DNA of 64,000 nt from Vibrio sp. FE10 (GTDB lineage Bacteria; Pseudomonadota; Gammaproteobacteria; Enterobacterales; Vibrionaceae), in assembly GCF_030297155.1 (NCBI RefSeq), contig NZ_AP028067.1:744001-808000 (forward strand), in the 5' to 3' direction. The notes below the pieces were generated by a model, which was not told where the DNA came from, made no database searches, and saw nothing but the letters and a program-made list of their open reading frames with translations. The position numbers and the translations under genes were made by a program. This document shows, one piece after another, positions 39,468 to 47,359 of the stretch (positions are counted from its first letter, which is position 1; each line of letters starts with the position of its first letter).

Positions 39468-40694
39468 ATGCAAAGCATTATTCTTGGCGTAGCGATGTTT
39501 ACCATTATTGTATTGGCTCTAGTATTAGTGATTCTTTTCGCTAAATCTAAGCTAGTACCATCAGGTGACATCACTATTGCTGTAAACGGCGACCCTGAGA
39601 AGGCGATCGTTACTCAACCTGGTAGTAAGCTACTTGGTGCTCTTGCTGGTGCAGGCATCTTCGTATCTTCTGCTTGTGGTGGCGGTGGCTCTTGTGGTCA
39701 GTGTCGTGTAAAAGTTAAGTCTGGCGGTGGCGATATTCTACCTACAGAACTTGATCACATCACAAAAGGCGAAGCTCGTGAAGGCGAACGTCTTGCATGT
39801 CAAGTTGCTATGAAAACTGACATGGAGATTGAGCTAGACGAAGACATCTTTGGTGTTAAGAAGTGGGAATGTACTGTTATCTCTAACGATAACGAAGCTA
39901 CTTTCATCAAAGAGTTAGCACTTGCTATCCCTGAAGGCGAAGAAGTACCTTTCCGTGCCGGTGGTTACATTCAGATTGAAGCTGAACCACATCACGTGAA
40001 ATACGCAGATTACGATATTCCTGACGAATACCGTGGTGACTGGGATAAGTTCAACTTGTTCCGTTACGAGTCTATCGTTAAAGAGCATTCGATCCGTGCT
40101 TACTCTATGGCTTCATACCCAGAAGAGAAAGGCATCATCAAGCTTAACGTGCGTATCGCAACTCCGCCGCCAAACAACCCTGACGTAGCTCCTGGTGTGA
40201 TGTCTTCATACATCTGGTCTCTTAAAGAAGGCGACAAATGTACTATTTCTGGTCCATTTGGTGAGTTCTTTGCTAAAGACACAGACAATGAAATGGTATT
40301 CATCGGTGGTGGTGCAGGTATGGCGCCAATGCGTTCACATATCTTCGACCAACTTAAGCGTCTTAACTCTACTCGTAAGATGTCTTACTGGTACGGTGCA
40401 CGTTCTAAGCGTGAGATGTTCTACATTGAAGACTTCGACGGCCTAGCGGCTGCAAACGAAAACTTCGTGTGGCACTGTGCACTGTCTGATCCTCAACCAG
40501 AGGACAACTGGGACGGTTACACAGGTTTCATCCATAATGTACTGTACGAAAACTACCTGAAGGATCACGAAGCTCCTGAAGACTGCGAGTACTACATGTG
40601 TGGTCCACCAATGATGAACGCGGCTGTTATCGGCATGCTGAAAGATCTTGGTGTAGAAGATGAAAACATCCTACTAGATGACTTCGGTGGTTAA
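39468..40694 (+). CDS. nqrF: NqrF, NADH-oxidising subunit
   Basis: 408-residue entry point for electrons. One N-terminal helix, then a 2Fe-2S ferredoxin domain with cysteines in [17 protein letters not shown] and RLACQVAM, an FAD domain ([14 protein letters not shown]) and an NADH domain ([35 protein letters not shown]). It is the last structural nqr gene; a terminator follows before apbE. Confidence 0.97.
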   Translation: MQSIILGVAMFTIIVLALVLVILFAKSKLVPSGDITIAVNGDPEKAIVTQPGSKLLGALAGAGIFVSSACGGGGSCGQCRVKVKSGGGDILPTELDHITKGEAREGERLACQVAMKTDMEIELDEDIFGVKKWECTVISNDNEATFIKELALAIPEGEEVPFRAGGYIQIEAEPHHVKYADYDIPDEYRGDWDKFNLFRYESIVKEHSIRAYSMASYPEEKGIIKLNVRIATPPPNNPDVAPGVMSSYIWSLKEGDKCTISGPFGEFFAKDTDNEMVFIGGGAGMAPMRSHIFDQLKRLNSTRKMSYWYGARSKREMFYIEDFDGLAAANENFVWHCALSDPQPEDNWDGYTGFIHNVLYENYLKDHEAPEDCEYYMCGPPMMNAAVIGMLKDLGVEDENILLDDFGG

Positions 40695-40714
40695 TCCATT
40701 TAAGTGATTGATAT

Positions 40715-40750
40715 TATGGCTGACTCCTACGAGTCAGCCATTTGTTTTTC
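40715..40750 (+). terminator. Terminator behind nqrF
   Basis: ATGGCTGACTC-CTAC-GAGTCAGCCAT stem followed by a T-rich tract. It would limit transcript entry into apbE-nqrM. Confidence 0.85.
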
Positions 40751-40867
40751 TAAAGCTCGTTTTGACAACATACTGGCTTATATAAGAAAGAGTAAGGTAT
40801 TTTTAAGACCTATATTTACTCTTATTTTTCCTTATATAAATCCTCAACATTAGACAGGAGTAAGCAA

Positions 40868-41872
40868 GTGAGAATTTGGCTTGTTGCATTAACTTCTTTG
40901 ATTTTTCTTGCTGGCTGTGAAAAGCCGATTGAGCAAGTGCATTTAAGTGGCCCAACGATGGGTACTAGCTACAATATTAAATACATCAATGGTGATGAGT
41001 TCCCTGAGTCTAAAGAGATTCACACCGAGATTGATCGCTTACTTGAAGAAGTAAATGATCAGATGTCGACTTACCGTGAAGACTCAGAGTTAAGCCGTTT
41101 TAATCAGCACAAGGGCGCAGACCCATTTGAAGTTTCTGAGCAAACTGCGATTGTAGTGAAAGAAGCTATTCGTTTGAACGGTCTTACTGAAGGAGCGTTG
41201 GATGTTACTGTTGGTCCTTTAGTGAACTTGTGGGGTTTTGGCCCAGAAGCACGTCCAGAAGTTGTTCCAACTGACGAAGAACTTGCTGCTCGTAAAGCGA
41301 AGGTGGGTATCCATCACCTAAGCATTGAAGGCAACAAGCTCACCAAGGATCTACCGAACTTGTATGTCGATCTTTCGACAATTGCAAAAGGTTGGGGTGT
41401 TGACGTTGTAGCTGACTATCTTGATTCAATTGGCATTCACAACTACATGGTTGAAATTGGCGGTGAAATTCGCTTGAAAGGTCTAAACCGTGACAATGTA
41501 GGTTGGCGCATAGCGATTGAGAAACCAAGTGTAGAAGAGCGTACTATTCAAGAGATCATCGAACCGGGTGATATGGCGATTGCAACCTCTGGTGACTATC
41601 GTAACTATTTCGAGCGTGATGGTGTTCGTTACTCACACATCATCAACCCAGAAACAGGTAAACCTCTTCATCACAAAGTGGTTTCTGTGACTGTTTTAAA
41701 CCCGTCTTCAATGACTGCAGACGGCTTATCTACTGGCCTTATGGTCTTAGGTGAAGTAAGAGGAATGGAAATCGCTAACCAGCATAACATCCCAGCGTTT
41801 ATGGTGGTTAAAACAGCAGATGGCTTTAAAGAAATTGCTTCAGAAGCATTTAAGCCATACTTAGGTAAATAA
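40868..41872 (+). CDS. apbE: ApbE, FAD:protein FMN transferase
   Basis: 334-residue lipoprotein (signal peptide ending LAGC) that moves FMN from FAD onto Thr of NqrB and NqrC. GPTMGTSYNIKYINGDE, VDLSTIAKGWGVDVVADYLD, VEIGGEIRLKGLN and SHIINPETGKPLHH are the FAD- and Mg-binding segments. The start is a GTG after AGGAG. It lies just behind nqrF, next to its substrates, and is followed 16 bases later by nqrM. Confidence 0.95.
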   Translation: MRIWLVALTSLIFLAGCEKPIEQVHLSGPTMGTSYNIKYINGDEFPESKEIHTEIDRLLEEVNDQMSTYREDSELSRFNQHKGADPFEVSEQTAIVVKEAIRLNGLTEGALDVTVGPLVNLWGFGPEARPEVVPTDEELAARKAKVGIHHLSIEGNKLTKDLPNLYVDLSTIAKGWGVDVVADYLDSIGIHNYMVEIGGEIRLKGLNRDNVGWRIAIEKPSVEERTIQEIIEPGDMAIATSGDYRNYFERDGVRYSHIINPETGKPLHHKVVSVTVLNPSSMTADGLSTGLMVLGEVRGMEIANQHNIPAFMVVKTADGFKEIASEAFKPYLGK

Positions 41873-41888
41873 GGTAAGCGAGAGAATT

Positions 41889-42143
41889 ATGAATACATTT
41901 CTGATTACATTTGGTGTTTTTCTTGCCGTGATCACAGCAATGTCGATTGGCTATATTGTCCAAAAGAAAGTTGTGAAGGGTAGCTGTGGTGGTTTAGGCG
42001 CTGTCGGTATCGACAAAGTCTGTAATTGCCCAGAACCTTGTGATGCGCGTAAAAAGCGCGAAGCACGTGAAGCTTACCGAGTTGAAAAACTGGCTGAGCG
42101 TCAAGAAAAAGAAGCGGCTTGGAGCAAGGATCGTATCGCTTAA
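41889..42143 (+). CDS. nqrM: NqrM, Na+-NQR maturation protein
   Basis: 84-residue protein with one N-terminal membrane helix and four cysteines (SCGG, then VCNCPEPCDARKKREAREAY) followed by a charged tail. NqrM is needed for assembly of active Na+-NQR and is thought to bring iron to the NqrD/E cluster. It is in the apbE unit and ends in a terminator. Confidence 0.93.
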   Translation: MNTFLITFGVFLAVITAMSIGYIVQKKVVKGSCGGLGAVGIDKVCNCPEPCDARKKREAREAYRVEKLAERQEKEAAWSKDRIA

Positions 42144-42217
42144 TTGGTGATAACGATTGATGCTAGTTTTCCTTAATTAGTCCTTAACTAATGGGTAATC
42201 TAGCTCTCTAAACGTAA

Positions 42218-42246
42218 GAGCTCAAGGCATTGTCTTGAGCTCTTTT
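42218..42246. terminator. Terminator behind nqrM
   Basis: AGAGCTCAAG-GCATTGT-CTTGAGCTCT stem followed by TTTT. Confidence 0.83.
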
Positions 42247-42341
42247 GGTATCTACAGACTTAAACGCTTAAAGTGAAAACCGTATAAGCCTGCCTATAAA
42301 GGGTTTGGCTGTTATATCTGTCTATCTATATAGCTAACTAC

Positions 42342-43571
42342 CTATGAACTCTTATTTCGAGCGCATACAAGCTGGTTTCTACCTTGTTCTTTGGCCGTAT
42401 AAAGCAGTTCGTCGGCTGCTTTTATTTGTTCATCTAGCTTGCCGTTTAAATCCGTGACACCAATGCTGATGCTGACTTTAATGCTTTGGGATTCATGAAT
42501 CACTTCATGATCTTCTATTGCTACTCTCATTGATTCTAGGTTATCAACGAAGCTTTCAAACGACCCACATGACTGAATACAAAACTCTTCACCGCCAAAA
42601 CGAACGGCCACATCATCGTTGAAGTGATCCTTGATGATACTGCCCACAGCAACCAGTACCGCATCGCCACCATCATGGCCGAAGGTATCGTTCACTTTCT
42701 TGAAAAAGTCGATATCCATCATCGCGATATTACGTTCTTCACAGCCTTTGCACGATTGATTGAACAAGTAGCGACGGTTCCATAGCCCCGTGAGTGCATC
42801 CTCATTGGCATGACGAAACAGTTCATTGGTCGCTTCTTTCATATCGAGAAGTTGGTGAATACGACAGAAAAACTCTTCTTGGTTAAATGGCTTATAGAGG
42901 AAGTCATTGGCGCCCGCTTTAAGGAAGCGTGCGGTCATGGTGCGATCGTCACTGCCTGATAACCCAAGAATAGCGAGTTGGTTTCGATCGTGGTGTACTC
43001 GAATGTCACGAGTCATCGATATGCCATCTTTTTTAGGCATGTCATGATCGGTAACGACAAACGTGATATCAGGATCGTTGCGTAGAAGCTCTAGCGCTTG
43101 TTCGCCATCTTCCGCTTGAATCGTTTGAATGTATTGATGTTCGAGGAGCTGAACGACATATCGGCGAACCACCGCAGAATCATCAACGACTAACGCTTTA
43201 TGGTGTCGATTATTCGAGATTCGATTAACCAGAGGAAGTAAGTAACTGACCGATGACATACTGTCTTTGAGGATGTAATCAAGCACACCTTTGGCGAGAA
43301 CTTGCTCTCGAAGTGTGTTGTTAAACATGCCAGTGAGTACAATGATTTTTTGTTGGTAACCGAGTACCAAATCAATGATTTCACCATCTTGGCCATCGGG
43401 TAGGCAGTAATCTAATACAGCACACAAGAAATCCGTTTCTTGCTCTAAGATCGCTTTCGCTTCCTTAATAGACTCTGCGAGTGCGACTTCATAGCCACTG
43501 TTTTTTAATTGCTGGTATAGATAGTTTCGGAATGCTCGACTGTCTTCTACCACTAGTATTTTTTCACTCAA
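42342..43571 (-). CDS. REC-REC-GGDEF response regulator (diguanylate cyclase)
   Basis: 409 residues: receiver 1 (about 4-118) with the phosphorylation Asp in CAVLDYCLPDG, receiver 2 (about 125-240) with FVVTDHDMPKKDG, then a GGDEF domain (about 255-405) with the active-site motif RFGGEEF near residue 325. Both receivers keep the Asp and the switch lysine (YILKDS, FLYKPF). It should make cyclic di-GMP. No kinase is adjacent. It is divergent from the truncated dinB. Confidence 0.9.
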   Translation of the reverse strand: MSEKILVVEDSRAFRNYLYQQLKNSGYEVALAESIKEAKAILEQETDFLCAVLDYCLPDGQDGEIIDLVLGYQQKIIVLTGMFNNTLREQVLAKGVLDYILKDSMSSVSYLLPLVNRISNNRHHKALVVDDSAVVRRYVVQLLEHQYIQTIQAEDGEQALELLRNDPDITFVVTDHDMPKKDGISMTRDIRVHHDRNQLAILGLSGSDDRTMTARFLKAGANDFLYKPFNQEEFFCRIHQLLDMKEATNELFRHANEDALTGLWNRRYLFNQSCKGCEERNIAMMDIDFFKKVNDTFGHDGGDAVLVAVGSIIKDHFNDDVAVRFGGEEFCIQSCGSFESFVDNLESMRVAIEDHEVIHESQSIKVSISIGVTDLNGKLDEQIKAADELLYTAKEQGRNQLVCARNKSS

Positions 43572-43694
43572 AAGCTATCCCTACTTATAGACTAAATACT
43601 CCTTACAATACTATCAGAAGAGTGGACTGCTGTTGAAGTGAAACCTCTTGAGCTGGACACGAGATCATTTTAAATCGCGGGATAATTGATTATA

Positions 43695-43710
43695 CTGTTC
43701 ATAGATACAG
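43695..43710. promoter_or_regulatory. LexA (SOS) box of dinB
   Basis: CTGT-TCATAGAT-ACAG is a perfect CTGT-N8-ACAG site with TA and TT flanks, 24 bases before the dinB ATG. With dinB cut, the first complete gene downstream is gmtY at 43889. Confidence 0.85.
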
Positions 43711-43733
43711 TTGTAAGGTTGAGTTATTCCTAA

Positions 43734-43796
43734 ATGTGCAGTGCAGACCAAGATAAAATCAGAAAAATAATCCATGTCGATATGGATTGTTTTTAA
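43734..43796 (+). pseudogene. dinB: dinB (DNA polymerase IV), first 20 codons only
   Basis: ATG at 43734 gives MCSADQDKIRKIIHVDMDCF and then TAA. RKIIHVDMDCF is the invariant N-terminus of Pol IV, holding the first catalytic Asp, and normally continues FAAVEMRDNP or YAAVEMRDNP. Sequence homology ends at the TTT at 43791-43793, so the foreign element begins at about 43793. The SOS box in front agrees with dinB, as does its place behind nqr-apbE-nqrM. I do not find the rest of dinB anywhere in the window. Confidence 0.88.
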
Positions 43797-43888
43797 ACTA
43801 GCAGGTGTTAATTATTGGGGAAAGTTGTAATTGAATTAATGCCTACTACACTTCAACCAAAGGGTGGCAATTTTGGGGTTGAAAATGT

Positions 43889-45109
43889 ATGCAGCGTATT
43901 CATGATAAATCACATAATGGTCATTGGATTTACCTTTACGATAATGATGTTCCTATTCTTCTACCTTGTCTCTATTGTCGATACACTTATGTGACTGGTC
44001 TTTCGGTTGTTCATGAAAAAAAACGTATTGAAGGCAAAGGCAATTTCGAGTTCTTACTCAAAGAGGATGAGATTGGAGGTGATGCTCAATATGTACGTGG
44101 ACATCAACTTGGCCTGTTCTTAGAATGGATAGAAGATTATAACCACCCTTCCGTTACCCTTGCGTGGCATACCGCCCTTCCTGCCGAGTTCATTAATGAA
44201 TATATAAATGAATACCTCATTGTAGAAAAGCAAAAAAGCGAAGTCGTTGTGAACAAAGCCATTACTTCCCTTTGTAGCTATTACCATTGGTTGACTTACT
44301 TTTTCGATACAAACTTTAAAAAGATATTTATTTTCTCTGAATATAGAGCATTAGCTAGAGGAAATAATAAGTCTAATCTCATTGTCAAATACTTTCTTCC
44401 TGCGACAAGGGAGCTCCTTTATCGACATACAGACAGTTTGCTAGAGGAAATTGTTCTTCGAAATGGTGGGGAGTTAGGGTGCAGGACTTCTGAGAACCGA
44501 GGGTTTTATTTGGCTGATTTTAAAGCTGACGGCAAAATCCGTCTGGGTTTACAGAGCTTATTTAAGAAATTGAAAGAATCACCTGAAAAGGAAGAGTTTG
44601 AGTACCACCTCTCTTCTATGGATGTGAAATACGGCTCTGCGCGAACACTCTATATTCCTCGTACTCACCTAGAATTGATGGAGCGTTACTGCAATACGGA
44701 GCGCCCAGAGTCAGCGTCGAATCATTTGCTTGTTTCTAACTCTAGCAATTACACGAAAGGAGAAGAGGTTAGCAGAAGGTACGGAAGTGCTACTTTTTCT
44801 AAGACACTGAAGAAGCTGTTAAAGGTAATGAGTGAAAACCCAGAGGCTTATTCAGGTTATCAAATGTTAGATGAGGACAATGTTTACCATCATTTAAGGC
44901 ATTCGTTTGGAACAGATATTTTCCACTATTTATGTGTTGCTGCTAAAAAAAATTACGAGTCAATCACAACAGAATCAAGAGTTTATATTGAAACCGCTCG
45001 GCGTCTTGGCCATAAGGTAGATGGTAAGCACGCTAACCAAACAACAAAAATCTACATTCATGCTTGTGGAGAGCGAGAAGCTCTATTAATAGAGGTGGTT
45101 AATGGATAA
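43889..45109 (+). CDS. gmtY: Tyrosine recombinase, GmtY-like (gamma-mobile-trio)
   Basis: 406-residue site-specific recombinase. The C-terminal catalytic domain has H334-x-x-R337 in YHHLRHSFGTDIF, His375 in RRLGHKVDGK and the nucleophile Tyr389 in TTKIYIHA. The N-terminal half resembles nothing I know. It heads a block of four same-strand genes that matches GmtY, an unnamed gene, GmtZ and GmtX of gamma-mobile-trio elements. The stop overlaps the next start by 8 bases. It is the first gene behind the dinB SOS promoter. Codon use is more AT-rich than in the core genes. The family name is from memory; the recombinase call is firm. Confidence 0.75.
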   Translation: MQRIHDKSHNGHWIYLYDNDVPILLPCLYCRYTYVTGLSVVHEKKRIEGKGNFEFLLKEDEIGGDAQYVRGHQLGLFLEWIEDYNHPSVTLAWHTALPAEFINEYINEYLIVEKQKSEVVVNKAITSLCSYYHWLTYFFDTNFKKIFIFSEYRALARGNNKSNLIVKYFLPATRELLYRHTDSLLEEIVLRNGGELGCRTSENRGFYLADFKADGKIRLGLQSLFKKLKESPEKEEFEYHLSSMDVKYGSARTLYIPRTHLELMERYCNTERPESASNHLLVSNSSNYTKGEEVSRRYGSATFSKTLKKLLKVMSENPEAYSGYQMLDEDNVYHHLRHSFGTDIFHYLCVAAKKNYESITTESRVYIETARRLGHKVDGKHANQTTKIYIHACGEREALLIEVVNG

Positions 45110-47348
45110 AGCGCTTTCAAGTTCTGAGATAGAAGAGCGATTAAAGCATGACTTTAAAAAAGAACAATCAGTTACTGCATTTGAATTGCCTTTTACAGCT
45201 ACTTCAATAATAGTGCCTAAAACGGAACAATATGCTTCGCACATACTATTATTGGATGATATTAACACGCCTGATAAGGTGATTATATATAAAGCAATGA
45301 TTGCTGTTTATAATTATGTGTTCTTTGATAAAAGTGCAGCTGTAACAGCTAAAGATGTTTTCTCATCAGCAGCAAAACCCTTCATTTCATGGTTAAATTC
45401 TTACAAAATTAATAATCGTTACGAAATTTTAAGGCGTTATGAATCTGATCGTATGGATGAGCTTGATAATCATGGTGGTTATAGCCCACTAAGAGCCCTC
45501 AATTCTATTATTGGGTATGCAATTGAATCGGAAGCTCTTAGTAAAGAGTTGAGTAGCGAAGATTATACATTTCTTATTGAACTAAGAAAGACGAAACCTG
45601 CACCTAACTTAAACAAATCACAAAAATCCATAGCGAGTTATTTCGGTGCGTTAGACTGGTTGAGAAGAGAAGATATTGGCATTGGGGGTGAGTTATATTC
45701 GGCTTTAGCTTCACCGAAGTTAGCCATCAATTCATTAAGTTTGACAGCTGCAACTTTGATTATTGAACTTAAAGATTATAAAGATGAACTTCAAACATTG
45801 ATCAAGAGTACCGAGCCTCAGTTAGCACCTTTGTTAGATTTGAATTTTAAAACTCTTTCACGGAGTAAAAAGCAATGTCTAATTGGGGAGATGGTTTATT
45901 TAATTGTGTGTGCTTATCATCGACTAGATAAACCATCATATACTCTTCAATCCGCTCTAGGAGTTTTGCTATTGTCGAATGCATCTAGTCAAAGTAGCTA
46001 CTTCAATCTATTAAATGTATTAAAGAGTCAGACTGAATGCGATAGTTTATTTTTAAATAAAAAGTTCAATACGGATAAAGTTAATGCTGAATATTGTAGA
46101 GATAATTTCACCGCTATGAGAAATGGAACTCTTTTCTCAATTGATGTAGTTAAAAACTTATTGTGTAATGAAGTATCAAAAGCTGTCACCAAAATAGAAG
46201 AAGTTATGTTTGCGTGGATAATGGCAGGATTAATGGTACAGCCGACAGATATACCTAAAATTACTCATTCGGACTTCAGGTTAATGAAAGTTGGTGGTCG
46301 AGTGACACATATCGAATGTGAATACTTCAAAGGGAGGTCAAAGCTTTTTCACGCTACACGCTCCCTTTCAACTCGAACGCGAGAAGGAAAGGCATTATTG
46401 GTTGTAATGGAGCAACAAGAAGAAAGCCTACCTTTTTATACTAAGGTGGTTCTTTTTATAAGTAATGGTTTTAACTCACTTTTAGGGACTTTAAATTTAC
46501 TGCTTCAATCAAGTAGTATTTCTATGGTGTTAAAAACCGTACACTCAAAGCAAAATATACCTTGTTTAATGCCCTTAACACTTTGCTCTCTGATATCGAA
46601 TGGGATTCATACTATTAATTGTGTTGCAAACGCTAATAAAGTGGCATTAGAAGACAGACAAAAATTGGTAAGGCAATCACAATCTCCTTGTCAGTCAAAT
46701 TTGTTTGGTTTTCAATTAATAAAAAATAGCGCAGTTCATGCTTTTAGCGATCCTTATACTTTAGACTACCTCATTAACCGAAACTCTCATTCAAACCAGA
46801 CAGAGAAGGTTAACTACCTGACTGAAGATAATGAAGCGTGGATTAATAACTCAGGAAGAATTACTCGTGAGGTAATGTTTGATTTAATTCAAAATGTCTT
46901 TAATTTGGGCTTTGAGCGTGATGATGCAGAACAATTAAAACGATTTAACAGCGAATTTATGGCGGTGACAGAAAGTATCTCTTATAGGCATGAAGAAATG
47001 AACTCAAGACTTCGTATGATAACTGGACAGGGAAAAGGAAAAGTGAATGAAGTAGGAGTTCTCTCATTGAATGATAAAAATGAAAGCGAACCTTTATCTC
47101 CTATTTATGTAGTTGATAGCTCAATCACAGTTCTAAAGATGTATAACTACCTCCACGAATTTAAAAAAAATCACAAAAAGATACTTGCGAATAATCCAGA
47201 CTTTTTGTTTAAGACTGTTATACCAACCGTTGAATGGATCGAGGGTACGCTCAAAAAGATGAGTAAACCATCACTACGAAAGGGTAGAGACCAATTTGAT
47301 TTAATGATTAAGAATGGCGTAGTGATTAGCGTCTTTAATTCTATGTAG
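45102..47348 (+). CDS. Second gene of the GMT block, degenerate recombinase-like protein
   Basis: 748 residues, AT-rich. I recognise no named family. Around residues 365-440, WIMAGLMVQPTDIPKITHSD followed by ECEYFKGRSKLFHATRSLST has the shape of the recombinase box I and beta-hairpin region, but the box I Arg of the G-x-R-x-x-E pattern is replaced, and I see no H-x-x-R or Tyr motif later. It may be a recombinase fold that has lost catalysis and serves a structural role in the synaptic complex (inference). It overlaps gmtY by 8 bases and is followed 12 bases later by gmtZ. Confidence 0.6.
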   Translation: MDKALSSSEIEERLKHDFKKEQSVTAFELPFTATSIIVPKTEQYASHILLLDDINTPDKVIIYKAMIAVYNYVFFDKSAAVTAKDVFSSAAKPFISWLNSYKINNRYEILRRYESDRMDELDNHGGYSPLRALNSIIGYAIESEALSKELSSEDYTFLIELRKTKPAPNLNKSQKSIASYFGALDWLRREDIGIGGELYSALASPKLAINSLSLTAATLIIELKDYKDELQTLIKSTEPQLAPLLDLNFKTLSRSKKQCLIGEMVYLIVCAYHRLDKPSYTLQSALGVLLLSNASSQSSYFNLLNVLKSQTECDSLFLNKKFNTDKVNAEYCRDNFTAMRNGTLFSIDVVKNLLCNEVSKAVTKIEEVMFAWIMAGLMVQPTDIPKITHSDFRLMKVGGRVTHIECEYFKGRSKLFHATRSLSTRTREGKALLVVMEQQEESLPFYTKVVLFISNGFNSLLGTLNLLLQSSSISMVLKTVHSKQNIPCLMPLTLCSLISNGIHTINCVANANKVALEDRQKLVRQSQSPCQSNLFGFQLIKNSAVHAFSDPYTLDYLINRNSHSNQTEKVNYLTEDNEAWINNSGRITREVMFDLIQNVFNLGFERDDAEQLKRFNSEFMAVTESISYRHEEMNSRLRMITGQGKGKVNEVGVLSLNDKNESEPLSPIYVVDSSITVLKMYNYLHEFKKNHKKILANNPDFLFKTVIPTVEWIEGTLKKMSKPSLRKGRDQFDLMIKNGVVISVFNSM

Positions 47349-47359
47349 TTGGAGGTTAT

